In this document: positions 55,256 to 64,000 of the stretch, piece by piece
How the letters are laid out: the number at the start of each line of letters is the position of its first letter
Position numbering within the stretch: position 1 is the stretch's first letter
Assembly (NCBI GenBank): GCA_030180135.1
Contig: CM058233.1
Coordinates: 26,321,615-26,385,614, forward strand
Source of the DNA: Orychophragmus violaceus
Lineage: Eukaryota > Streptophyta > Magnoliopsida > Brassicales > Brassicaceae
DNA: 64,000 bases
Direction of reading: 5' to 3'
Position numbers and translations under genes: made by a program
The notes under the pieces: generated by a model
What the model was told of the DNA's origin: nothing
Database searches by the model: none
Seen by the model: only the letters and a program-made list of their open reading frames with translations

Positions 55256-56866
55256 AGCTGAAATATAAGATAAAAGGATTTTAGTTAATATGTTCAATAT
55301 GATTAATCTCGTATTATACTTAATGTGATTAATCTCGCATTATATTCAATAACATCAGTTACCCTCAATAGAATATAATGATTCCAAGATCCACATATAA
55401 CTAAGATCAAAGTGGGCCACTGGCCGTCACCCAACCTTAGCTTATATCGGTAAGCCCTATCTCGGCTAATTATATCCGTGATATAATTCTTGGTTGTGAA
55501 TCTGGGCCCGAGGCCCAATCCACTCTGATGTCTCAAGGCCCGGGACTCCCGATGGCATAGTCAAGAAAACCAGACTATACAGTCATGTAATCACTAATGT
55601 CTGGGACTCCCAATGACATATATGAATCACAAACCGTCTTACCCACGCAAAAGTAGACACCCTCACACTGTAAGGCCATGAGTACAATTGAATGGGCTTC
55701 GACAGCTGACATAGACTGGACAAGACATCCAACGCTTGATATTATTTGAGGTTTGTAGGTTTATTAAAATTTCATCCCAAAATAGAAGATTACTATTTTG
55801 GGAAACTTTCCTTTTTGGGAAACCTACTAATTTTGGAAACTTTCTAAAATTGGAAACTTCCTAAAATTGGAAACTTTCTAAAATTGGAAACTTCCTAAAA
55901 TTCAAAACATGCAAATCTAGAAACTTCTAATTTAAGAAACTTTCTAATTTCAGATTTTGAAAACCAGATTAATTTAAAATCAATTTTAAATTTTATTTAA
56001 ATAAATTTTAAATTAAATCTGAAGAAAAGACTCAAATAATTGGCCCAATTGTTTTAACTTCTTGGCCCGAGGCCCAAGAATTGGTCCATGTCCAAGACAT
56101 AACCCAATTGCCCAATTAAATGACATAACCGGTCTGGTTCATTAAAATTGGTCTAACCAAAATTAATTACTACGATGACCACAATTGTCAACCGGTTATT
56201 TACTAAACTGGATTTTCTCAATTTATTTGGTCCAACCAAATCAAATTAGAAAACCACTGGTTTAGGCACTAAATCCAATTTTACGACTTTGGATTTCTTA
56301 TCCCGGTTTAACCAGAACTTAATAAATTTTATTAAGTCTGTTTATTAAACCGTGACGATTAAGATTTTTAATTGTCTTAAACCGAACCATCACAAAACAA
56401 AAACGAACCGACCATTAGGTCATGGCCGCAAGCATCACCGCGATCGTGAATGATCGGGACAGCCGCAAGCCTTACGATCGGGACGAGCTCGGCTTGTGAT
56501 CGGGACGGGTCGATCGGGACGAGACGCGTCGTGAGCTGGACTCGATCGCATCGATCCATGCCATCGATCCGTGATCGATACATGCGATCGGCTCGCCGAT
56601 CGGTTCATCACTCGCCGCGAGCATCATCGATCGGTATGACCACGCGATCGATCCATGATCGGTCCGTGCATCAAAGCGATCCGCTCGGCCGACTCTCGGA
56701 CGCATACCGATCCTTAAGCGATCGGTTCATGCGGTTTTAGATTAGGTTTTTAGGTTTTTAATTCCTTGTTTCTTAAGTATTTTCTCATCAATTCAAGCAC
56801 AGATTGATTCAAATACTTCTAAACAACCTAAACATGATTCTAAACAAGAAATCCTAACAGAACCTA
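55256..56866 (-). other. copia A2 leader with CpG-dense CGATC array and 17-bp repeats
   Basis: A 1.6-kb leader. GGGACTCCC boxes at 55542-55550 and 55603-55611 match those in copies B and C. About four tandem units of TTGGAAACTTxCTAAAA (17 bp) lie at about 55833-55905. At 56400-56720 the sequence is packed with CGATC/GATCG words, with CGATCG at 56441, 56475, 56511 and 56543 and further copies downstream. No protein is recognised. Confidence 0.65.
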
Positions 56867-56878
56867 GCTCTGATACCA
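56867..56878 (-). other. primer-binding site of copia A2 (tRNA-iMet)
   Basis: TGGTATCAGAGC on the minus strand, one base from the 5' LTR. Confidence 0.92.
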
Positions 56879-56879
56879 C

Positions 56880-57515
56880 TGAAGGATTGTTTAGTGTTAA
56901 TCCTGATTCAATTCTTCAGATTAAACTCACATAAACATGCCAGATCTAGGTTCTCTTGCTAGAATCATAAAGGATCTCACCTGTTACCTTGTTATGCAGC
57001 GGAAAGAGGAGGTACGGGTCAGAGATCAGCAGAACCACCAAGAGATAGCTCCTCCAAAGGCTCACACACGCACACTACAGGAAATTGGCTGCTAGACCAA
57101 GAGGAGAGAGGCGCAGAAAGAGAGAGAGGGAGGCGCAGGAATGGCTGAGAAAAAGAGCTAGGGCAAGTTTTTAATTAAAAACCCTTGTCCAGTCTTGTTG
57201 GGCCTTTTGGGCCCAATTTCCAGTCTGATTAAATCCCTTAGATTTAATCAGGCCCTTTAATCTCTCTCTTAGTACAGTAAATGCCTAGCACTTTTACCGT
57301 ACTTCTGCTAAACCGTTCCTACACATTTTCCTGTTAGCTTAGGCGTGTGACCCATATGGGATCATATAATAAAGGCAATAAATCCAAGATTTATAGATCA
57401 TGAGCGGACTCTAGCAAGCCATCATGACCCCCAGTATTATATGACTTATGTCTGATCATTGACATACTCTTACTTTCTAGAGACAGTACAGAGATTACTG
57501 GACATAATTCCAACA
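56880..57515 (-). repeat. 5' LTR of copia A2 (636 bp)
   Basis: Three substitutions from the other LTR. In element orientation a TGGGCC/GGGCCCA block precedes an AT-rich TTTTTAATTAAAAAC segment that may serve as TATA region. Confidence 0.96.
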
Positions 57516-57520
57516 GATAC

Positions 57521-58351
57521 AACTCGAGACAGACACCGGTGAAGCTGGTTAGGCATCCGGTTCTGAGATATGTTATGCGCATCTTAGGATGGACTTTGTT
57601 GTGCAAGTTTGAAGCCAACAAGATGCGCAAGCTTGAGATGGAGATGCTATTCATTGGACTGAGGGATCAGTTTGAAGATACCCCTCTGAGAGATCCCACT
57701 AAGGGACTCAACTTGGGAGCTATTTTCGCTCAGCACTTATGCGACCTGCAGAAGAAGCCATTTGATGGTGTGGATACTAAGACAGTGGGGAGCCTGCTAA
57801 CTCCCATTTTCATGCACTGCAGGATTCCCTTAGAGGGTACAGAGTGTAACACTGCCAAGGAGTTCCTTGATTTCAGCCACCTGCAGAGCGCTACATGGCT
57901 CAAGGAGGGACGCGTTTGGGTTTATTATGATTCTGCCACAGTGAAGTGTGGTGTGGATCTTCCTGCTCCTGGTCTTACACAGATTGATACACTGGATGCC
58001 TTGAGGTTTCAGCCTCCTGAGAGTGAGCAGCGCAGAGTCCCTACGATGGCTCATCCGCTGGGAGAGCCTTTTACACGAGCTTCTACCTCTTCTGCACCTC
58101 CTGCGCCTGCTGCTGCCCCTGTCGATGACGTCGGACCTTTTCCCGAGCCTACGATGCCTTATGGAGATATGTCTGAGGTAGAGTGGAGAGAGCGCTCGGA
58201 TGGTATTCTACGGGTCGTCTGGAACTTCATGCGTACCTGCACTTGCAGGAGACAGCCACAGATACACCATCCAGGACCTTCTCAACGCAGACGACGATCT
58301 CCGACTCCCGGTTCTTCGAGTGGTACTGATCGCATAGCTGAGGATGAGTGA
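57521..58351 (+). pseudogene. Athila H ATHILA ORF-1/env-like gene, 3' part
   Basis: Continues in frame from 49917 across copia A2 and one target copy; the two parts would total 498 codons. It contains VLRYVMRILGWTLLCKFEAN, FIGLRDQFEDTPL, LGAIFAQHLCDLQKKPF and LLTPIFMHCRIPLEG. A Pro/Ala/Ser-rich and then Arg-rich end follows, closing with TGA at 58349-58351. No stop or frameshift is seen in either part, so copia A2 appears to be the only lesion. The hydrophobic stretch VMRILGWTLLC is short and not a convincing membrane anchor. Confidence 0.82.
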
Positions 58352-59736
58352 GAGTAGCGATCATCTCTAGACATTCGGTTATGTATTCTCTTATTTTTCT
58401 TTTGCATTTTCTTTTGAATTTCTTAGGATTTCATATGTTTGGATGTTGTGCTTGATTTGATACATTAGTTGCTTTAATTTTATTCTGTTTTCAGTGTTTT
58501 CAGCTTGCAGGATCAAAAACTTAGATTTTCCAACTGACTAACCTACTAACTTGCTGACTGATCGAGTATTCGCAGTGCGTCGATCGACACACCATTGTGT
58601 CGATCGTCACAATGAAAGAAATCGCATTGCAGCAATCGTTGCGGTCCTGAGCAACGATCGACACACGACGAAAAATCGCCTAGCAACGGTCGATGCATTT
58701 ATGCAACGATCGATGCCTGTGCGACAGAGGTAAAAATCAGACAGAACTTAACACATCCATTAACATTTTTGTTTTTCTTTTTGCCAACCCTTAGCTTAAC
58801 ACTACTGGGGACAGTGTGTCTTAAGTGTGGGGGAGGTGCTACTGACTATGTCTTTCTGTTTTCTTAAGAGTCAGTCCAGTTTTTTCAAAAAAATTTGTTT
58901 TATTGAGTCAAAACTAATTTAAGTAAGAAACAATGAATTTTGGAGAAGTTAACAATATCTTGCAGGAACTTAAGTAACCATCGGGATGAAGTTGCAGGAT
59001 CTATCTATGACTGTTAGAAAACCCCATCACAGATCAACCTACTGAGGACACCCACATCACTTCAGGTATCAGAGGATCCTTTACTGACTTCACCTTAATA
59101 CTGACTTAATTTTCTCACCTAAGGGCTTGGTATACCTTGTGTCGGATTCCCTTGTTAGTTCTGACACAGCCTGTAAACCTGTCCTATTTAGTTCCCTTCT
59201 CCCCTTCCATAAAAAAAAAGATAATAAACTGAGGATGAGTTAGTAACTCCGAAGTGGTCTCTGGGAGTGGTAGCTACAACTATCATATCCTGTGCATCCA
59301 TGGAATGTGTCCAAAGTACACCCCTTAACGGGAAGAGCACTGATAAAAAAAAAATGATACCCAATGGGAAAAAATCAGAATGCTAAGGAAGGGAAAAGAG
59401 AAGAAAGGGACCAAAGAAAGATAGTATGGTGGTCTAGAGCTGGAAAGGTAAGAGTCCATGTGCCTTTGATCGATACTCCTTACGTGAGACCGCATACTTG
59501 CAGAAGTCAGTAGGGAGAATTTGAATGCGTGAATGTGATTGTGGAGTTTACTTAGGACATTTGCTAAGTGTGGGGGAAGTATATGTTGGTCTTGATATCT
59601 TGTGGTTGATTCTTTCAGTGGTTTACTAAGGGGAATCTGAGTGTTGTTGCTTCTAGGACAAAAAGAGTTTCTGAAAGTTTTCAAACCTCTTCACCATGTT
59701 TTAGTTCTCTGTTTTGCTTGAGGGCAAGCAAAGGCT
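58352..59736 (+). other. Athila H 3' noncoding region with CGATCG pairs and PPT-like tracts
   Basis: Three CGATCG-type pairs lie at 58581/58601, 58633/58655 and 58687/58707. PPT-like AAGTGTGGGGGA copies are at 58823-58835 and 59566-59579. The conserved text between them also occurs at 20960-21690 in Athila E. A 119-codon antisense frame at 59325-59684 has no recognisable domain. Confidence 0.7.
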
Positions 59737-59750
59737 AAGTGTGGGGGAAT
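59737..59750 (+). other. polypurine tract of Athila H
   Basis: AAGTGTGGGGGAAT lies directly before the 3' LTR start at 59751. Confidence 0.85.
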
Positions 59751-60970
59751 TGATATATCATGGTTTTTACTAGTTTTAGACCATGATATAAGTGTGTTTT
59801 AGTATCTTTTGGTGTTCTTTTAGGTTCCTTTACAGGTTTTATTAGGTACAAGCACATTTGGAGCAGAAGTGGAGATTTTGGAGCTATTTGGTGCATTTTG
59901 GAGATTTGGTCCGAGAGACAGAGTTCACTGTCCAGATTTGAGGATTGCGTCGATCGTTGCACACCTGCATCGATCGATGCATAGCGCGAATGGGCCAGAC
60001 TCGGCGGTTTAATGAAGAATGCTGATATTGCAGAAAAGCCCAGAAGTTCCAGATATTTACACAGAAGCCTCAAGTCGTGTTTTAGCTATTTAATTAGGTT
60101 TTTAACTTCAGTTTTACAGACGCTTACATACGCTATCATAACTTAGAGCAGAGAGTTTTTAGAGCATTTGGGGATGATCTGATCCTGTACTACATTCGTT
60201 TTGGAGAAGTTTTCGAACCCCTTTATTATTTTAATCTCTTTTATGATTTCTATTAATTCATTGATTATGTTTACATCATCTATGTCTGAGTAGTTTCATA
60301 GTTAGGTTTAGGGTTTCTCATAGGGATTTCATGACTTGCTAGATATAATTAATTCAGTTAAGGATTCACATCAATAGATGTTCTTCAAACTAAATTGTGT
60401 TTAATGCTAGTTCTAACCTGATCAATTAGAATCTAGATCTTATGTTGCTAAATACGACACGACAGTGTGGTTTAGAATCTGAACTATTTAGGTTGAGCAA
60501 TTTAATTACTTGCAAAGGAATTCGGTTTAATTAGATTGTGAACATTATCAAACTTGGAATTAAAGCTGGTTTAATCTGTTAGTAATTGCAAAGGAATTTG
60601 GATTGCTGCACTTAGACTTAGAGAATTCTCGCAAAGGAATTTGGTTAATTCTATATCTGTGTTTTGAGTTCTAGAACTGAGTTTAATTAGATCCTGACTG
60701 AATGATTTATCTGCTTGTCTGATTTCCTGAGAACGCCCTAGATTTAGCGCCCTTAGTTTATTGCTTACAACCACAACCTGCTACTAGTTTACTTTCTTGC
60801 TTGCTTTTCAGTTATTCAATACAATTTGAGTTTTGCTTTCTCCTAGTTTTAATCTCTTTAAGTTCTTAATCCTATCGTTGCCTAGAGTCCTCGTGGATTC
60901 GATCCCTAAGTACTACATTGACATTACTATGCACTTGCAGTTAGTATAGGGAAAAACTCGAGACCTATCA
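59751..60970 (+). repeat. 3' LTR of Athila H (1220 bp)
   Basis: Same length as the 5' LTR, with about 18 substitutions. CGATCG pair at 59951/59971. Confidence 0.95.
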
Positions 60971-60975
60971 AGAAG

Positions 60976-61123
60976 ATGTGTACCTATGGCGGAGGAAAGC
61001 AGGCTACAAACCGGACTTCTCTACAATAGACACTTGGAATCTTATACGACAAGAACAGCCTGAGTGCGAATGGTATATGGGTGTATGGTTTTCTCAAGCA
61101 ACACCTAAATATGCATTCATCTC
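60976..61123 (+). pseudogene. LINE J ORF2, C-terminal zf-RVT part
   Basis: In frame with 44306. Encodes the reverse-transcriptase-associated zinc-binding region: DVYLWRRKAGYKPDFST, TWNLIRQEQPECEW and VWFSQATPKYAFIS. It is cut at 61123 by the LTR of copia I. Confidence 0.88.
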
Positions 61124-61804
61124 TGTAGGAATTTCTAGCAGTTCCTAATCAGATTAGCAACCCTAGGTATATATTCCAAGCCTAGGATCTAGGGTTCAGG
61201 TATATTGAATCATTAGATCTCGAAATTACCTGGTGATTAGCAGCGGAAGATGAACAAGTAATCGAGATCTTAAAGCGCCTCAAGTGCTGCGCCTCTACTG
61301 GTATCCACACGCACACAAACTGGAACGGACGGGATGCTAGTGCCATTAGAGATCAGATCTCTCAGGAGGTTTTCAGTTTTTTTCTGGTGGCTGTGTATTA
61401 GGTTAGATCTCTGTAAAAGTCGACCATATATCTTATATATGTCGACTTATACCACGACCTGATTAACCAAGGATTAAACCGAAGTTAATTAAGTCATCCG
61501 CGATCGGTGTCGATCGATGCACTTGTTGTGTCGATCGACACTGCCTCATAAACTCGAATGAATGCATATCAAATATGCATTTACCAGATCATTACATTAA
61601 TGATCAACCTCATATTCTATATCCAGTTTGCTTAGGTGTGTGACCCTGTAGGATCATATAACACTAGTAATGAGTTCTAAACTCATTGATCATAAGTGGC
61701 TTCTAGCAAAGTATTATGATTGCCCAGTGTTATATGATTGTCTCATCTCGACAATACATCTTTCACTTAGAGTGAGTACAATAGATTTCAGGACATTCCT
61801 AACA
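61124..61804 (-). repeat. 3' LTR of copia I (681 bp)
   Basis: On the plus strand TGTAGGAATT...ATTCCTAACA. It contains CGATCG cores at 61501, 61511 and 61532, that is 10 and 21 bp apart. Confidence 0.88.
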
Positions 61805-62628
61805 ATCTCCCACTTGTACTGGAATCAACTATTCCTATAATCCCTTTGTAGCTATATCTCGATCTGGCATAGGGCAAGAACTGTGTCATCCTTATTAAGC
61901 TAGATCATGTTTATCGAACTCTGATTTATACTGATTAGACAAACGACTGACAATCACCTCGTTTGAGCGCGGCCACGCATTTCCAGTATCAAATCTTCGA
62001 TAGGCCCTGAGATATTTATCTCCTGTTATATAAGAGGTACAAATCCCATCTTGTTCCATCCATGTCCCTTTCACATTTCATGATACGCCCAATCAGTGTC
62101 TTTATAATCACCAGTTACGGCTGACGTTTGACAAAGTCAAGACGGACCAATCCATATGTAAGAAATCATGATGAACTCAGGTCTAAGGACTATACTCTAT
62201 AGTCGTAATGAGAAACTCTTATGACACTAATAAAACCATCTTGTAGAGTTCTCATCAACGGGTCCAGTCCGATCATGTGTTCTCCAACACATATCTATGT
62301 GATTGACTTTAATACTCTTATTAATGACTCCATGAAACTTAGTCATCAGTCACCTCACATACTAGTCTCACGCGGTTGTTAATGTCCTACTTTAACAACC
62401 TCGACCAGGGACCAACATAATTTATGACATTTATTGCTTATAGGGTTTCATGATCAAGTCACATACTTGATGACCTATAATATTATCATAAATTACTTTG
62501 GGACAATTATTTAATAACACAATTAAATAATACTGAAACAAATTTCATTAAAATAACATAACCATATTATGTTTTATGAACATCATGACATAACTAAAAA
62601 CCAAATACAACTCCCACTGAAATCAAGA
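61805..62628 (-). other. copia I 3' noncoding region, PPT and hairpins
   Basis: PPT CAAGTGGGAGAT (minus strand) at 61805-61816. Hairpin GACTATA/TATAGTC at 62188-62204. A GGTTGTTA/TAACAACC stem at 62374-62400 differs from the other families by a paired change. AGTGGGAG octamer at 62611-62618 near the stop codon. Confidence 0.75.
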
Positions 62629-64000
62629 TCATATCTTAAGAAATCTAACGCCTATAGCAGTAGTATGACTCTCATGCTTAGGCCTTGGGAGAGGCTTGGT
62701 CAATGGATCAGCAACATTCTCATCCGTCGGGACTCTGCTGATCTGTACATCTCCTCTATTAATAATATCACGGATAAGGTGATATCTCCTCTCTATGTGT
62801 TTGGACTTCTGGTGTGACCTAGGTTCCTTCGCCTGCGCAATGGCTCCATTGTTGTCACAATACAAAGCCACTGGCTCAGAAATACTAGGAACCACACCAA
62901 GTTCAGTGATGAACTTCTTGATCCAAACAGCCTCCTTTGCCGCTTCAGAAGCGGCGAGGTACTCAGCTTCGGTCGTGGAATCTGCTACAGTGTCCTGCTT
63001 GGAACTCTTCCAGCTAACTGCACCGCCATTCAGACAAAAGACGTAACCAGATTGTGATCGGAAATCGTCTTTATCTGTCTGAAAACTTGCGTCTATGTAA
63101 CCACTTACTACAAGCTCATCACTTCCTCCGTATACCAAGAATTTGTCCTTAGTATTTCTCAAATACTTTAGGATATTCTTGACAGCTGTCCAGTGACTTT
63201 CACCTGGATCAGATTTGTATCTACTCGTCATGCTTAAAGCATAAGCAACATCTAGACGAGTGCAGAGCATGGCATACATGATGGATCCTAAAGCAGAAGC
63301 ATAAGGAATCCTACCCATGCGTTCTCGCTCAGCAGGTGTCGAAGGACACTGCTTCTTGCTGAGACTAATGCCATAAGACATTGGTATGAATCCCTTCTTG
63401 GAATCATGCATACTGAACCTGTGTAAGACCTTATCGATATAAGTATCTTGACACAGTCCAATTAACTTGTTCAATCTATCTCTATAGATTCTTATTCCAA
63501 GAATGTACGCGGCTTCTCCCATGTATTTCATTGAAAAACAACTTCCGAGCCAAGTCTTAACAGACTGTAACAGCGGAATGTCATTTCCGAGAAGAAGTAT
63601 GTCATCTACATACAATACGAGAAATGCAACTGCGCTCCCACTAGTCTTCTTGTAAACACACGGTTCCTCTTCGTTCCTGATGAAATCAAACTTTTTGACC
63701 GCTTCATCAAAACGAAGATTCCAACTCCGAGATGCTTGCTTCAATCCATAAATGGTTCGATGAAGCTTGCATACCTTCCTAGCGTCTTTAGGATCGATGA
63801 AACCTTCAGGTTGTGTCATGTACACATCCTCTTCCAGAATTCCATTAAGGAAAGTTGTTTTCACATCCATCTGCCAGATCTCATAATCATAATGAGCGGC
63901 TGTTGCTAGGAGAATCTGAATGGACTTAAGCATAGCGACAGGGGAATAGGTTTCTTCATAGTCAATACCATGAATTTGTTTGAAACCTTTTGCCACCAGC
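62629..64000 (-). CDS. copia I gag-pol, RT and RNase H part, partial
   Basis: Open to the right edge, stop at 62629-62631. RT motifs MAKGFKQIHGIDYEET, WQMDVKTTFLNG, YGLKQASRSWN and YVDD. RNase H: YIDASFQTD, STTEAEYLAASEAAKEAVW, LYCDNNGAIAQ and ADPLTKPL. CTRLDVAYALS has Leu for the usual Pro. No stop is seen in the 457 visible codons, so it may still be intact. Confidence 0.92.
   Translation of the reverse strand, partial: LVAKGFKQIHGIDYEETYSPVAMLKSIQILLATAAHYDYEIWQMDVKTTFLNGILEEDVYMTQPEGFIDPKDARKVCKLHRTIYGLKQASRSWNLRFDEAVKKFDFIRNEEEPCVYKKTSGSAVAFLVLYVDDILLLGNDIPLLQSVKTWLGSCFSMKYMGEAAYILGIRIYRDRLNKLIGLCQDTYIDKVLHRFSMHDSKKGFIPMSYGISLSKKQCPSTPAERERMGRIPYASALGSIMYAMLCTRLDVAYALSMTSRYKSDPGESHWTAVKNILKYLRNTKDKFLVYGGSDELVVSGYIDASFQTDKDDFRSQSGYVFCLNGGAVSWKSSKQDTVADSTTEAEYLAASEAAKEAVWIKKFITELGVVPSISEPVALYCDNNGAIAQAKEPRSHQKSKHIERRYHLIRDIINRGDVQISRVPTDENVADPLTKPLPRPKHESHTTAIGVRFLKI

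Larger units (their letters stand above)
49918..57515 (-). mobile_element. complete Ty1/copia element A2, TSD GATAC, intact
   Basis: LTRs 49918-50553 and 56880-57515, 636 bp each with three differences (for example 49969). Target duplication GATAC at 49913-49917 and 57516-57520. Length 7598 bp. It has PBS, long leader, intact gag-pol and PPT, and the youngest-looking LTR pair of the window together with copia B. It is the same family as the partial copy at 1-2519. Its 3' noncoding region lacks about 0.1 kb present in that copy. Confidence 0.97.
44307..60970 (+). mobile_element. Athila-type element H, TSD AGAAG, lacking pol core, carrying copia A2
   Basis: LTRs 44307-45526 and 59751-60970 are 1220 bp each with about 18 differences. 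The target duplication AGAAG is at 44302-44306 and 60971-60975. Without copia A2 it is about 9.06 kb. The interior has a tRNA-Asp PBS, gag and protease in one frame with three stops, no RT, RNase H or integrase, a conserved hairpin, an ATHILA ORF-1/env-like gene split by copia A2 and three PPT-like tracts. It depends on other elements for transposition (inference). Confidence 0.95.
39825..61123 (+). mobile_element. L1-type LINE J, split by Athila H and copia I
   Basis: 5' leader, ORF1 (39926-41251) and ORF2 (41255-44306, resuming at 60976-61123). The ORF2 frame continues exactly across the 16.7-kb Athila when one AGAAG target copy is kept. The 3' end is cut at 61123 by copia I and continues outside the window. 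There are no direct repeats or LTRs of its own, as expected for a non-LTR element. Confidence 0.9.
61124..64000 (-). mobile_element. Ty1/copia element I, 3' part (third family)
   Basis: 3' LTR at 61124-61804, PPT, 3' noncoding region and the RT-RNase H end of pol, running off the window. LTR and protein differ clearly from the other two copia families. It is inserted in LINE J; ATCTC at 61119-61123 would be the left target copy, the right one being outside. Confidence 0.92.

Noticed and set aside
59325..59684. 119-codon minus-strand frame in Athila H
   Set aside because: Lies in the conserved noncoding 3' region, is not kept in Athila E and has no domain.

Overview
This is a repeat-filled stretch of a plant nuclear genome. 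The mix of Athila-type and chromovirus Ty3/gypsy elements, several Ty1/copia families, L1-type LINEs with DUF4283-type ORF1 proteins, tRNA-iMet and tRNA-Asp primer-binding sites and an ATHILA ORF-1 type gene fits a Brassicaceae genome, probably pericentromeric heterochromatin (inference). I see no convincing host gene, no RNA gene and no CRISPR array. Nearly all long open frames belong to transposable elements.

The window is a set of Russian-doll insertions, most of them datable relative to one another because boundaries and 5-bp target duplications (TSDs) are visible. Left block, 1-33830: copia A1 (1-2519, +) lies in the gag start of an Athila remnant (G1, 2520-3511, -). G1 is joined head to head to a second Athila LTR (G2, 3512-4449, +), which abuts a chromovirus (D, 4450-19454, -). 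D carries an intact copia (B, 8915-16415, -, TSD GGTTC) in its gag. D itself lies in the protease region of an Athila derivative (E, 19455-23009, +). E lies in the last 8 bp of the LTR of another chromovirus (F, 23010-33830, -), which also carries copia C (23618-31145, +, TSD CTATC) in its integrase and a DNA-transposon-like fragment.

Middle, 33831-39825: about 3.4 kb of very AT-rich DNA without genes, then a LINE ORF1 remnant (K) holding an 825-bp TRIM with twin 333-bp LTRs and TSD AAAGG, then a 377-bp LTR of an unrelated element.

Right block, 39825-64000: LINE J (ORF1 intact, ORF2 with three nonsense codons) is split by Athila H (44307-60970, +, TSD AGAAG). H is in turn split by the intact copia A2 (49918-57515, -, TSD GATAC) inside its ATHILA ORF-1/env-like gene. 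LINE J is interrupted again by copia I (61124 to the window end, -).

Relative ages from LTR pairs compared by eye: TRIM 18 differences in 333 bp, H about 18 in 1220, C 5 in 642, B 3 plus one 16-bp gap in 625, A2 3 in 636. Two copia copies (B and A2) keep complete gag-pol frames of 1320 and 1324 codons, so they are candidates for recent activity. The Athila copies E and H share the same loss of RT/RNase H/integrase, suggesting a non-autonomous lineage mobilised in trans.

The most unusual signal is a noncoding motif. Pairs of near-palindromic CGATCG cores set 20-23 bp apart recur at least 21 times, in Athila LTRs, leaders, gag and 3' regions and in copia leaders and LTRs of different families. 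A chromovirus LTR and another copia leader carry separate CpG-dense tracts. This is the best candidate here for an undescribed cis-acting system.
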